64,000 nucleotides of DNA from Symsagittifera roscoffensis (GCF_963678635.1 NC_087069.1:2184166-2248165), one strand, 5' to 3'. Positions 35,601 through 44,965 are shown, counted from the first letter of the stretch. Numbers and translations are program-made. The notes: generated by a model not told the origin, from the sequence alone.

Positions 35601-36876
35601 TCTTCATAACGTCATAAAGGATTCACCGACTTGCTCCAAAGATACTTTCAGGATAGTAGTATCACTCTGTGCCTCCAAGGCGTGGAAATGTAATTCGATG
35701 GATATAAGAACGGCGTTTTTACAAGGAAAACCTCTTACCCGTGATGTATATGTTATGCCACCGCCGGAAGTTGGATTATCGGGGAAACTCTGGAAATTAC
35801 GAAAATGCGTTTACGGGCTTGTTGACGCGGCTCGACACTGGTATGATAAAGTTAAAGACGAAGTATTGGCCACAGGATGCTGTGTTTCAGAGTTTGATCC
35901 GTGTTTGTTTTACAAGAAAAATCAAGCGGGTGAAATAGTTGGACTGTTAACTACCCATGTTGACGATTTTTTGTGGGCTGGCACCGAACAGTTTGAATAT
36001 TCTATGATGAAGTCGCTTGACGTGGTTTTCGACATCAGATCGACAGAGACAGCTCCATTTCGTTATCTTGGGTTTGACTTATCGCAAACGGAAAGAGGAA
36101 TTAAACTGGACTTATCCTCGTATGTAGAAGAATTGCGGGAGATTATTGTGCCAAAACATGATTTTGTGGTCAACAAGTTTGCTAGGCGTGATATGCGTGC
36201 TATTCTGGGGAAGTTACAATGGGTCGCATCACAGGTTCGTCCTGATGTGTCTTTTCAAGTATGTCAATTGCTTGGTTCGTCCAAAGATTGGCAGCGCTCA
36301 CATTTCTTAGCTGTCAATAAAATTGTGAGAAAATTGAGGTATTCTGCATCTGATTCATATTTGATGTTCGAGAATCTTGGAAGTGCAGATGAGTGGAAAC
36401 TGAACGTTTTTACCGATTCTTCTCTTGGAAATTTGCCTTGTGGTGGCACCCAGTCCGGTTATTTGGTCTTTTTACAGGCGTCTGACAAAAGACCTGCTCT
36501 TTTGAGCTGGAAGTCTCAGAAACTGAGACGTGTTGTCAGGAGCACTTTATGCGGAGAAACAATTTCTTGTGTAAATGCAGTTGATGCTGCATTTCTTTGT
36601 CAAAAGATTATTTCTGAGTTAACGGGGGAAAATGTCAATATTCGAACATATACGGATAATCTTTCTTTAGTGCAAAACGTTTTCTCAACGAAAGTTCAGA
36701 AAGACAAGAGACTGAGAGTGGATATAGCGTATTTGCGTTCTTTGATCAATGATGGAATTCTACACCAGTTAAAATGGGTTCCCACAGACGAGGAATTGGC
36801 AGATTGCCTAACAAAGTTATCTCCAAAGTCGTCGGAAAGTTTGCAACAATTTATGTTGGGCCAGAAAAGTATTTAG
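32653..36876 (+). CDS. copia Gag-Pol polyprotein (1,407 aa)
   Basis: One uninterrupted ORF starts 19 bp after the LTR. Domains in order are a Gag domain (about 1-230) with an RG-rich stretch, then the CCHC knuckle C242-x2-C-x4-H-x4-C255, then an aspartic protease with DSA at 301-303. Integrase follows with H443, H448, C477 and C480 and the catalytic triad D507, D565 and E601 (35 residues between the last two). RT carries DIRTAFLQG, KCVYGLVDAARHWY and HVDD at 1102-1105, where most relatives have YVDD. RNase H has D1255, then CGET, then YTDN, and ends with ADCLTK. Protease and integrase before RT is the copia order. All catalytic residues are present. Confidence 0.97.
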   Translation: MANTSYKTPPQWKDEMSFEAWKTEVDVWNAITDLADGKKGPCVALSLGSSKREIAMSIPLDELKANDGLTKVLAQLKLSFGKDTADQLFSDYEKFETIQRNSMPINDYITAFESANQRLVKHGLELPDGILACKLLHCAGLDDRDKKLVLSATGDIQFVNMKKSLKRIFSTEVSQRNSCAPFVKDEPVFAATGGFQPGGWQNRGGPRRGRGVRGSFRGGSSGRRNTAGSNPVDRSTGKISVCTNCGSRFHWVRECPDKEKQVFASQAETEEDEKVDETVFLNFAMLTAALLNEAFGKAVLDSACTATVSGQVWMENYISQLPDYLQALVEREKVDTHVVFGGGERIKVEHKCFIPVKIGNVTCFLGVLVIPGQLPLLISVASMTKARFSIDFHTSMLSTSDGGRIQLQCSKTGHLLLDISFGNEEFCCLSSGNLNSQQVMKLHRQFAHCGSTRLEKLIAKSGAKVVNCTVAEVVRDCEVCQRFGRATPKPSVSYPISMEWNNTVAMDLHEMAQSGHTLWYLHVIDLFSRVSAAVFITNKRPSTIIEGFLRCWCLVYGYPKAVLTDNGGEFDNADFQSFAQNNDIIVKTTAAFSPWSNGVVERHNAVLTDMLEKLLADESVSLSKDIVLQHAVFAKNSLANNDGFSPFQVAFGFGQHVTSVLTNKLPALECETTCEVVAQNLNALHKSRKLFIEADCSNRIRRALKAKVVTDKGPFVTGNSVFYKRDGELKWRGPAKVIGQESSVVFVRHGGRVVKVHTSRLKRCADQFQQMSEAEAGFEEKKEVFGDSGSTDADRQVVVVDETDDEGENTATIEHGIEKGLRIDVPGDTAVNCVPNDVAETISEDLSRECLKPAAGRRIRFVSRQSGFEGEEIEAIVKSRGGKSTGVHKDWWNIVYESPKEIKGNLDCVDVSKLEDVEVSALNATADVYFEAKMDEMKSWKKNEVFEEVIDEGQEYLSCKWVLTQKPDRKKARLVVRGFEDPDLHNVIKDSPTCSKDTFRIVVSLCASKAWKCNSMDIRTAFLQGKPLTRDVYVMPPPEVGLSGKLWKLRKCVYGLVDAARHWYDKVKDEVLATGCCVSEFDPCLFYKKNQAGEIVGLLTTHVDDFLWAGTEQFEYSMMKSLDVVFDIRSTETAPFRYLGFDLSQTERGIKLDLSSYVEELREIIVPKHDFVVNKFARRDMRAILGKLQWVASQVRPDVSFQVCQLLGSSKDWQRSHFLAVNKIVRKLRYSASDSYLMFENLGSADEWKLNVFTDSSLGNLPCGGTQSGYLVFLQASDKRPALLSWKSQKLRRVVRSTLCGETISCVNAVDAAFLCQKIISELTGENVNIRTYTDNLSLVQNVFSTKVQKDKRLRVDIAYLRSLINDGILHQLKWVPTDEELADCLTKLSPKSSESLQQFMLGQKSI

Positions 36877-37085
36877 TTATATCGAGTGACTGCTCATGAT
36901 AATATTTTTCTTGCCACCAGAAAGTCTCCGTATAGCACTTGTTATTCCTTTCTTGAGTTATTTTCATTACTCTCTTTTTGTTCACAGCTGGATAATTCGT
37001 TACTGGACAACTATTCCAATATTCAGTAATCCATTCGCCGATCATTGATGATCCATGCGAACTCAATAAGAAAGTCTGGGGAATA

Positions 37086-37173
37086 TGTGACAGTATGTTA
37101 ACTCTGTTGTTGTATTTCAGTGATATGTGTCCGGTGGGGTTTTAATTAAAGTTCTACAAACCAGTGTTTTACA
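37086..37173 (+). repeat. 3' LTR of the copia element (88 bp)
   Basis: Identical to the 5' LTR. The purine-rich run AAGAAAGTCTGGGGAA lies a few bases upstream and is the likely polypurine tract. Confidence 0.97.
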
Positions 37174-37178
37174 CAAGG

Positions 37179-38575
37179 AAGATCAAGCGAAGAACTACTA
37201 TTTACGCCTTTCAAAGACTATAACGTCAAATTTTCAGAAAATAAGTGTACGATAGTTTCGGGCAAAAATATCCGGAATACCCCTCTAGCTATTAGGGTAA
37301 AAAGTAAAAATTTTTCAGTTAAGTATAGCTTTTTCGATTAGCAGGTTCAATAAATGTCAAGGAGACCTAGAACTCAGGACAGCACTACGGCATCGGAGGG
37401 TGGTTCTACCCGTTTAGTCCACAAGCCAAAAATCATAATAGCGAAGACTTGGGTTTTATCTCCGGTAACCCAACTACCCTCACGGCTCAGGATAACTGCA
37501 TGCAAGACGAACAGGGAAGCACCGGCGGCAGATAGAACGTCATTCTCGGGAGCAGACCTGAGGATGTTGAAAACCCCGATAGATGACCTCACTTTGTCTC
37601 CATCCATCTAGTTCTCAAGGGTAAAATCCAACCCCAATATCCAAGTCGTCCCCAACGACAGCGGCCATCAAATCAAGCTCTCAGAAACCGGACATATTTG
37701 TAAACTTTCCAGACCTCCAGGGCCTTAATCCAGTTAGTCATCCCATTACCGACCTACCATCCATTTCAGCACAGCGGCCAACAGTTGCAGAGTCTCCAGA
37801 ACTGATTGCAGTTTTGTCAGACGGCGATTTGCAAAATTTCGTCAGTATAACCCCAACAGTGCTGCAAAATGAAAGTATCTAATTTAAGGAAAATCACAAA
37901 AATACACCATGACCAGACACGGTTTGTCACTAGTACGACTCTGCCCCCAACTATTCGAGGATATCAAGAAAGTCGAACAGACAAACCCAATCTTACGTTA
38001 ACCCAATTAGACATGCATTGAAACAAATATCACACCTCAAACGCCTTTCAACGCAGTAGCAGTTGCGAGAGGGGACCTCTCTTCTTCTATTCGATTGCCC
38101 AAGGAAACTACGAGGAGAGTGTTCAAAAGATCAGTTAAATGGGACTAGAAACATGAAATATGAGAAGATGAAACTGTTGAAGTTGAATTTTTAGAATTTG
38201 GGTTACTTGAAAAATCATTCCTCTTTGAGCTAGATTTTTTATTTCTCATATCAGTGATCTTCCAAATTTCAAAACGAAAAAAAAAAATGCTACAGCGTAG
38301 ACGGTCGTGTCTAGCCATAGCCTATTGTGTTTATGTTAGCTTGATTTGACGGTCACCATGTTGTGCATGGTCGGGACAGGTAACTAGTCTACATACCTTT
38401 GAATTTGCTAAGCTATTCGCTTCCTGAATTCTTTTAAAAAAATCATATTACTCGTAACTATTTCGTATTATGCTTTTCCAATTCACATTTGCAATACTTT
38501 ATTATTTATTTAGTTAAAAGCTTGTAGTTAGTTAGTAGTTAATTAGTTACTACGGCGAGCTCCGGTTTTTCCAGT
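37179..38575. other. No gene recognised
   Basis: An open frame at 37,354-37,611 (plus) is Ser/Thr/Pro-rich without motifs, and the Pro/Gln-rich sense continues in broken frames to about 38,140. It might be a decayed gag or spacer. A GTGTACGATA..TATCCGGA block at 37,245 matches 32,451. Confidence 0.4.
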
Positions 38576-38965
38576 CAAGATAAGGGGGGCTATTCTCATG
38601 CGCGAAGGACGGAATGCGCAAAAAAACTCGAGCGAATGACCGAATGCGAGCGAGTGACCGAAAATAAAATTAGCCGAGAGTCAAATTATAAAAAGTAGCA
38701 ATTGCTATTCAATTAATTGAAGCAATATTTTGCTTCTTTTATAAGGAAACTCTTGAAATATAACTTTTGTTCCAATTCGGCGGCGTCAGTGGCAAATTTG
38801 AAAACTTAGCATATTTCAGGCGTTTTTATATTCGGCCAATGTCAATACTCATTCCATCAAAAAATGTTTACTTTCTTTCCAAATTTTAGATTACTGAATT
38901 CTGATTGGCTGATTTTTATTTACGCGCATTCGGTCCGTATGAGGGATTCCCCCAAGATAATTTTT
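38576..38965. mobile_element. Possible small inverted-repeat DNA element
   Basis: The left end reads GATAAGGGGGGC..TCTCATGCG..GGACGGAATGCGC. The right end, reverse-complemented, reads TTGGGGGAATCCCTCATACGGACCGAATGCGC. Imperfect termini of about 40 bp flank an AT-rich core of about 300 bp without an ORF. This fits a non-autonomous DNA transposon, but no clear target duplication was seen. Confidence 0.45.
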
Positions 38966-39003
38966 TCAGTTTTTGTTTTAAGCCGAAGTATTAAAAACTG
39001 ACA

Positions 39004-39075
39004 TTACGAGGCCAAACTGTGCACTGGATAGGAGCACAATTTTGTGTCTGTATATTCTAAGATTTCAGAGACAAG
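39004..39075 (+). mobile_element. Solo left end of a MITE
   Basis: The sequence TTACGAGGCCAAACTGTGCA and about 50 following bases match the left end of the MITE at 47,142-47,339 nearly base for base (AGAGACAAGT is shared at the end). No matching right end was found, so this copy is truncated. Confidence 0.65.
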
Positions 39076-39099
39076 TCTTAAAATAGGTTGCAAAATGTA

Positions 39100-39310
39100 A
39101 GTGGATTCAACAAACAAAACTTCAGTGGCTTCCGCATACATATATCTATAACGTAAATTTTGTCGGCACATTTTTTTTTGTTGCGGATTCTGCAACAAGC
39201 AAATATAGATAGTTTTTCCGGATTCCGCAACTGTAAATGGATTCCACAAAATGTAAGTGGAATCCGCAAATGTAAGCTGATTCTGCAAATTGTAAGTAAA
39301 TTCCGCATTT
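39100..39310. repeat. Short degenerate repeat (GGATTC(C/T)GCAA type)
   Basis: Five or more copies of a word like GTAAGTGGAATCCGCAAAT follow each other irregularly. Confidence 0.5.
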
Positions 39311-39479
39311 TTGTTTATTACTGAACTTGCATATGAACAATTAAAAGGTAGAGGTGGATTATTCGATTTATTATCTATAGGAACGCGCACTTTGAACGAA
39401 AAAAGACTGATCCGTTTGCCAGCGAAATCCACAAATCAATTGTAAAACATTGGTTAACTGTGCGGATGTCAAATTTTTT

Positions 39480-39785
39480 GTTTTGGTTTGAAATGGGTTT
39501 GAAATGGCAGTTCAGAGTTTGAAATGGCAGTTCATGTTTGAAATGGGGGCAGTTAAGTCACTCATCAGTATTTGAGATGAAATGGTTCAGTTATGCATAA
39601 AAAATCATCATCTGTAATTTGAGATGAGATGGTTCAGTTTGAAAGGGCAGCTAAGTCACTCATCAGTATTTGAGATGAGATGGTTCAGAAATTATCATCG
39701 CAACCATCAGTATTTGAGATGAGATGGTTCAGTTGGTTCAGAAATTATCATCGCACTCATCATCATTTGAGACGAGATGAAGTAC
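39480..39785 (+). repeat. Minisatellite (GTTTGAAATGGCAGTT and TTTGAGATGAGATGGTTCAG)
   Basis: Two related motifs of 17-30 bp are repeated about ten times. The second, CATCAGTATTTGAGATGAG, recurs at 39,565, 39,660 and 39,705. Related CAGTATTTGGGATG words appear again at 44,750 and 48,700. Confidence 0.7.
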
Positions 39786-41219
39786 GACTCGATTGTATTT
39801 TTTGAAAGCTGAACTGCAATGTCCTCTAAAAACTGAATTAAAAATCCTCGTTTAAATAAAAAAGAAGAGAAAAACTTATACAAGCGGTAACTAAAAAATA
39901 CAGTACGAAAAGTAAAGTATTGTTTTAAAACATTTTTGAGCAAATGAATCAATTTTTCTGTTCTTTCTGAATCCTTTTCCTCGAAATCTCCACTTTCAAC
40001 AAAGCGTCTGTGTTGTCTTAATGACTCACTGGGGTTTTCGTAGTCTGGTGTGTTTGTTGAAATTTTCTCTCGATAAAGCTTGCGTTTACCTCTTTTATTG
40101 AATTTAATTTTCTCTTTCCACATTTTTGTACTCGAATCATTTGACGTGTTTGGATTCTGATGTTTGAGCGTATTTAAAATAAAAACTCGCACAGAGTCAA
40201 GTGGAGTATGTTTATCCGGATAAACGAAAGGTTTAATGCTATCGAACTGCACACTCGAAAGGAATCAATTATTTCGTCAGCTGAAGATTGCGAAGAATAA
40301 CAGCACCGAATGGTTCTCTCAGACACGGCTTTAACCAATCTCCCTGGTATTATCTCGTTTTTAGTGAAGAACAGTGCAGTTGGAATGATTGTAAGCACTT
40401 CTGGACTTGGGATGCCCAGCTTGTAAGGCAGTTTTAAGTTCGCAGACGCAGACGACGGCTTGCAGAAATGAATTTTGGTACTTTCGCCATCTGAGGTGAG
40501 CCAAATTTGAATTGACGGAACAAACTTGTACAATTGATATTGACATAATGAAACGTGATTTTAGTGTTCAATCTAAGTGCAAGCTATTTCATCAAAAACT
40601 CATGACCGTTGCGAGTTTTGTTATAAAAATGGACCACATTATTTTGAAATTAACAGAGCCATGCGGACTTAGCTTAAAAGATGGCTGAAAGACAGCTCTC
40701 CCTACAAGGTAGGAAAATGGAATCTGTTTTTCAAAACGTTGTGTCGATGTAGGTATTAGCAATTTAAGAACAGCAGCTTCTTGTAAATTAACAAAAAGAT
40801 AATTGATTTGCTTCGTATGACCAACTTGCCATCTGAAATTGCCAGTAAAAAGGACAGATTTTTCTTTGGAAACTAGTAAGAACATTACTGAACCTGGACA
40901 GTGACCTGCAGGAATAAGTGTGACAGTCAGGGTTTGGGTCTCGCCCCTTCCAATGAAGCATTCAATGTTGTCTCATTATCTGAATCCAGAGGTATTATAT
41001 ATGGAGTTAAAAGAACATAAAGCGGCAATGCACTCAACAAAGCAGCCAAAAGTTTATGACAATAAATTTTCAAAATACAGTTATTTAACCTTTCGAAGAG
41101 CTCATGTGATCTGTATGACAGTGCAAAAGAAAATAAACCGTAGATTTGAGGTTCTCACCCTTGAAGCGATCAATTGAAACCCCAGGAAATTCTGATATTG
41201 AACCGGCAAATTCTGACAT
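39707..41219 (-). pseudogene. DCLRE1C: Artemis (SNM1C) nuclease pseudogene, long copy
   Basis: Artemis is the metallo-beta-lactamase/beta-CASP nuclease that opens hairpins in end joining. Starting at the Met at 41,219, the minus strand gives VSIDRFKGENL and the metal motif HCHTDHM (41,104-41,123). Next comes a 19-bp deletion relative to the other copy, then GHCPGSVMFLL at about 40,885-40,908. TGNFRW (codon at 40,838-40,840) follows, where the family has TGDFR. Beta-CASP pieces continue through IWLTSDGESTKIHFCKP and TIRCCYSSQSSADEIIDSF to KPFVYPDKH at about 40,220. Coding sense jumps frame several times with an in-frame stop, and the parts are joined without introns. The gene is dead unless sequence errors explain all of it. 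Confidence 0.85.
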
Positions 41220-41560
41220 AATTAAGTATGGAAGGGAAAAGGAGGTATGAACAGTGAGTTAATAAAATGAGGATCGACGATAAATTTCTAAAATTTAAAA
41301 AAAAAAGGAGAACACCACCACATTTTGATCGTCATGCGACCGTTTTGAAGGTAAGCATGTATCCTTGGATAGTTTATAAAGCCAAAACTTTTATCATTTC
41401 GGCGCATAATTAGTATTACACGAGTGGATCCGAAAAACAATTACAATTAGCTTCAGCAGAGCCAATTTTCTTGATTCAAAAAGAAATACTTGGGAATTTT
41501 AGTTCTATAACTATCATTAAATGTTTATCTTGTTTAAACTATATGTAGCACCAATAAAAT
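41219..41560 (-). repeat. Duplicated upstream flank of Artemis, copy 1
   Basis: This segment matches 42,378-42,720 at most positions, for example GATCGTCATGCGAC at 41,327 and 42,483, and AAAAACAATTACAATTAGC. It shows that the tandem duplication includes the 5' flank. About 30 bp of A/T-rich runs differ. Confidence 0.85.
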
Positions 41561-41739
41561 ATAACTATGAGGCAATAAACTGAAAGATAAAACAGTTTCT
41601 ACAGTTTTAGAAGAAAGAAAAATGAGACTAGATGATTGACAGATAAGTTGATGAGGGCTAGACTGACTGATAAGAGGGCATCAGTGACGGCTTTTAATTG
41701 ACTGAATGACTAAAGTTACTGGTTGATGAGGCACTGGGA

Positions 41740-42030
41740 CATGGCATTTACTATGGCGGCAATTGCACTAAAAAACAGTTTTCTAATAAAAACCTAGTCG
41801 TAAAATATTATATAGTGTAGTTTGAGATTTGAAACATACTTTGAGTTGTGCAATTTTTCTCACTACGGCGGCATTTGCACTAATAATTAGTTTTCTAATA
41901 AACTAATCACAAAATATTTTAATAATGTATTTTGAGATTTGGGATTTTGAAATTTATTGAAAATTGATCTGAAGTAAGTTTCAAAATAAGTGAGGGTACT
42001 GATAGTGAGGGTACTCATAGCATACTGTGA
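41740..42030. repeat. GGCGGCATTTGCACTAA repeat, first group
   Basis: Two copies of a unit of about 110 bp are present: GGCGGCATTTGCACTAA..AGTTTTCTAATAAA..TAGTC.TAAAATATT..ATTTTGAGATTTG. One copy starts at about 41,755 and one at about 41,868. The second is followed by AGTGAGGGTACT.ATAG, itself duplicated. Confidence 0.8.
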
Positions 42031-42039
42031 GGCAATACT

Positions 42040-42378
42040 GAACCTGGCAGGAATAAGAGTGACAGTTAGGGTATGAGTCTCGTCCTCTTCCAATGAAACA
42101 TTCAATGTTGTCTCTTTATATGAATCTAGAGGTATTATATATGAAGTTAAATGAACATAAAGCGGCAATGCACTCAACAAAGCAGCCGAAATTTTATGAC
42201 AATAAATTTTCAAGTTATAGTGTTTTAAACTTTCGAAGAGCTCAGGCTCATTAAGGCCCACCATGTGATCTGTATGACAGTGCGAAAGAAAAAAAACCGT
42301 AGATTTGAGGTTCTCACCATTGAAACGATCAATTGAAACCGCAGGAATTTCTGATATTGAACCGGCAAGTTCTGACAT
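42040..42378 (-). pseudogene. DCLRE1C: Artemis (SNM1C) pseudogene, short copy
   Basis: This is a tandem copy of the first coding part, 1,159 bp from the other. It keeps an open frame from Met 42,378 through PAVSIDRFNGENL, HCHTDHMVGLNEPELFESL (42,263-42,282 for the metal motif) and LTVTLIPA. At about 42,046 it lacks 11 bp that in the long copy encode the start of GHCPG, so the third metal-binding motif is lost. Past about 42,035 the homology ends and the frame runs into a local repeat. The upstream flank to about 42,650 is also duplicated. Confidence 0.85.
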
Positions 42379-42899
42379 AATTATATATAGAAGGGAAAAG
42401 AGGTATGAACAGTGAGTTAATAAAATGAGGATTGACGATCCTTTTCTATAATTTTTAAAAAAGGAGAAGACCGCCACGTTTCGATCGTCATGCGACTGTT
42501 TTCAAGGTAAGCATCTATCCTTGGATAATTTTTACAGCCAAAACTTTTATTCTTTCGGCGCATAATTAAAATTACACGAGTGGATCCGAAAAACAATTAC
42601 AATTAGCTTCAATAGAGCCGATTTTCTCGATTCAAAAAGAAATACTTGGGAATTTTATTTCTATAGCTATTATTAAAAATTTATCTAATTTAAATTACTA
42701 TGCAGCACCAATAAAAGATAATTATGAGGCAATAACCTGAAAGATAATACAATTTCTACAGTTTTAGAAAAAAAAAAGAAAAATGAGATTAGATGATTGA
42801 CAGATAAATTGATGAGGGCTAGACTGACTGATAAGAGGGCCCCAATGGCGGCTTTTAATTGACTGAATGACTAGAGTTACTAGTTGATGAGGCACTGGG

Positions 42900-43510
42900 A
42901 CGGCGGCATTTACTATGGCGGCATTTGCACTAAACACAGGTTTCTAATAAAAACGTAGTCATAAAATATTATATAATATATTTTGAGATTGTGCGATTGA
43001 CTTCTGCAATTTTTCTCACTACGGCGGCATTTGCACTAAAAAATAGTTTTCCTATAAACTAATCGCAAAATATTTTAATAATATATTTTGAGAATTGATA
43101 TTTCGAAACTTACTGATAATTGATCTGAAGTAAGTTTGAAAAAAATGAAGGTACTGATAGTGAGGGTACTCATAGAATACTGTCAGGCATTTGCGTACTG
43201 TTTGCATACTGTCGGGCGGTTGAGTTGTGCGATTGTTCTCACTACGGCGGCATTTGCACTAAAAACAGTTTTCTATTAAACTAGTCATAAAATATTTAAA
43301 TAATATATTTAGAGATTTGAAATTTTGAAATTTACTGATATTGATCTGAAGTAAGTTTCAAAATAAGTGAGGGTATTGATAGTGAGGGTACTCATAGCAT
43401 ACTGTCAGGCATTTGCATACACACAGCATACTCTGGCGGCATTTGCACTAAAAACAGTTTTCTAATAAGCTAGTCATAAAACATTTTAGTAATATATTTT
43501 GAGATTGTGA
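42900..43510. repeat. GGCGGCATTTGCACTAA repeat, second group
   Basis: Four more copies of the same unit start at about 42,910, 43,022, 43,249 and 43,433. The last one runs into the RG-rich gene and supplies its C-terminal codons. Confidence 0.8.
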
Positions 43511-43967
43511 ACCTTCGAGATGAGGGTCCGACCCCTTCCAATGATGAGAAGAATGAACAGAAGGTGACCCAGCGGTTCTGGCGCGACCTCGGCCCCGGGC
43601 CCGGCCTGGAAGATTTGCAGTCGGGGTGACTGATGGCGCTGCTCGTCCGCGACTGCGCCCTCGCCCGCTTGCCCAATTAAAGGGCATGTCGTCATCACTC
43701 GAAGAGACCTCTTCGACTCGCCCAACCCAGACCACAGCGTGCCCGCGACCGCGACCCCGCGCGTAGGAGAACGTAAGAGCGTCCAAGGCAGTGCTCTCCT
43801 CCTCGTCACTGCCCGAGAGTAATTCAAAGTCGGAGACACTCCTCAGTTGCTCCTGTTCCGACTCCGAGTCGGAGTCACGGCAGGGCACCACTGTCTCGAC
43901 TTCGATCTGGTCTACTCCCTCCTCATCATCATCCTCGTCAAGTGTATCCTCGTCTGTGTCAGAGGAA
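43448..43967 (-). CDS. Last exon: acidic and RG-rich tail of the JmjC/RING gene
   Basis: The exon follows a TATCTTTGTTCAG acceptor and joins in frame with the RING exon (TT|T). It opens with SSDTDEDTLDEDDDEEG, has a Ser/Glu/Asp-rich middle, and then three RGRGR-type stretches (ARGRGRGHA, SGRGRSRGRA, GRARGRGRART). RG motifs usually bind RNA or are arginine-methylated. The final residues (about 20, including LLKCF and LLEN) are encoded by the GGCGGCATTTGCAC repeat, not by ancestral gene sequence. GC content is far above the flanks, as expected for coding DNA. Confidence 0.7.
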
Positions 43968-44137
43968 CTGAACAAAGATAAAACATGATCGATATGGAGG
44001 ACGGGTTGGATGTTCTTTTGTGGTTTACACTGGGAAGATTCAAGTTAGTAGTCAAAGGTGGAAAGAAGAGGTTGTTCACATGGCACCAGGCTTAGTCAGT
44101 TTAACATGCAAGAAACAAGGTCAAAAGCAACAGTTAC

Positions 44138-44342
44138 AAGTGCGACAAGAAGCTAGTGAAAGGCGGCAAGTCCTGCCGACAGAAGGGGCACTTTGGATGA
44201 GGCTCATCCCGCACCTTCCGCCAGCAGACAAAGCACAGTTTGTTCTCCACAGCCCCATCGTGTATCTTGTACAGATTCCGTCCATCATGATAGCATATGG
44301 GGCAAATTTCACTATCAGTTGAAGTGGTCGCATTCATGTTTT
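44138..44342 (-). CDS. RING-like finger exon
   Basis: The exon lies between a GAATTTCAG acceptor and a GTAACT donor. It encodes ICPICYHDGRN, then KLCFVCWRKV, then PKCPFCRQDL. The order C-x2-C..C-x2-C..C-x2-C gives three pairs of Cys with one His (IHDG) at the expected place, a RING-type zinc fold that commonly recruits E2 enzymes. It splices in frame to the acidic/RG exon. A Met (MNATTSTDSE) near its start could make it the first coding exon of a separate small RING gene. Confidence 0.75.
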
Positions 44343-44489
44343 CTGAAATTCAGTACTTCAATTAGTTACTCAGACTGCATTCTAAAAATTTGCATCATAA
44401 TCAATATCAATTAATAAAAACTGTCCAGATTATAAATTTGAATGTGGTATTAGAAAGTTTTCAGGCCCTTTTGACTGATATTTGCGCAG

Positions 44490-44586
44490 GCAATGCCGCC
44501 ACTGGCAATTCTCCGCATGAACCACGATGGCGTTGGAAGAGACTGTCCATCTCTTCTTTATTCGCCAGCCTTTCCTTAGTCGTTGG
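44490..44586 (-). CDS. Probable exon between JmjC and RING
   Basis: After a TATTTTAAG acceptor the frame reads PTTKERLANKEEMDSLFQRHRGSCGELP. It follows in phase from the exon at 44,802-44,895. Its 3' end is uncertain: the visible GT sites do not put the RING exon in frame, so either another splice site is used or the genes are separate. Confidence 0.45.
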
Positions 44587-44801
44587 CTTAAAATACAAAA
44601 TTATAAAAGTTAGTATGAGAAATTAAACTGAGTTTTTGAGATGAATTTAGAATTTCACGGGAGAACGAATCTCAATTTTAAGATCAATTGAGTGTTTCAT
44701 TATATGCGGTTACACTGGGTGCAGTTTTTGGGATACGAAAATAAGTATTTCAGTATTTGGGATGAAATTCAGCCAGAAGCACTTAAGTAAATTATTCTGA
44801 C

Positions 44802-44895
44802 AAGGTGGTTATTTAGGGCTTCGTCGTGCGCCTTCACAATTCTCCAGACCTCCTCCAGATCTTCTAATTCTTGCGGCGGGATCGCGTCTCCTATG
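44802..44895 (-). CDS. Probable exon after the JmjC core
   Basis: Starting after a TTTTTGTAG acceptor it continues in frame from the JmjC exon (TG|C ATA) as IGDAIPPQELEDLEEVWRIVKAHDEALNNHL and ends at a GTCAGA donor. The helical sense fits the C-terminal helices that follow a JmjC domain. Confidence 0.6.
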
Positions 44896-44965
44896 CTACA
44901 AAAATTTCTTTCTCTATTTTCATTTAATTCGACAAAAATGTATCAGTTTAATCTTTGATGCTAAC

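Larger units (their letters stand above)
32546..37173 (+). mobile_element. Complete Ty1/copia retrotransposon (4,628 bp)
   Basis: The element has two identical 88-bp LTRs, TG..CA ends, a 5-bp target-site duplication (CAAGG at 32,541-32,545 and 37,174-37,178), a primer-binding site, one intact gag-pol ORF, and a purine-rich tract before the 3' LTR. Identical LTRs mean a recent insertion. Small total size and very short LTRs are known for GalEa-type copia elements of crustaceans and other marine animals; placement in that clade is inference from size and RT wording (KCVYGLVDAARHWY). Confidence 0.97.

Noticed and set aside
33058-36449. Minus-strand and out-of-frame ORFs in the copia element
   Set aside because: They are shadows of the gag-pol frame.
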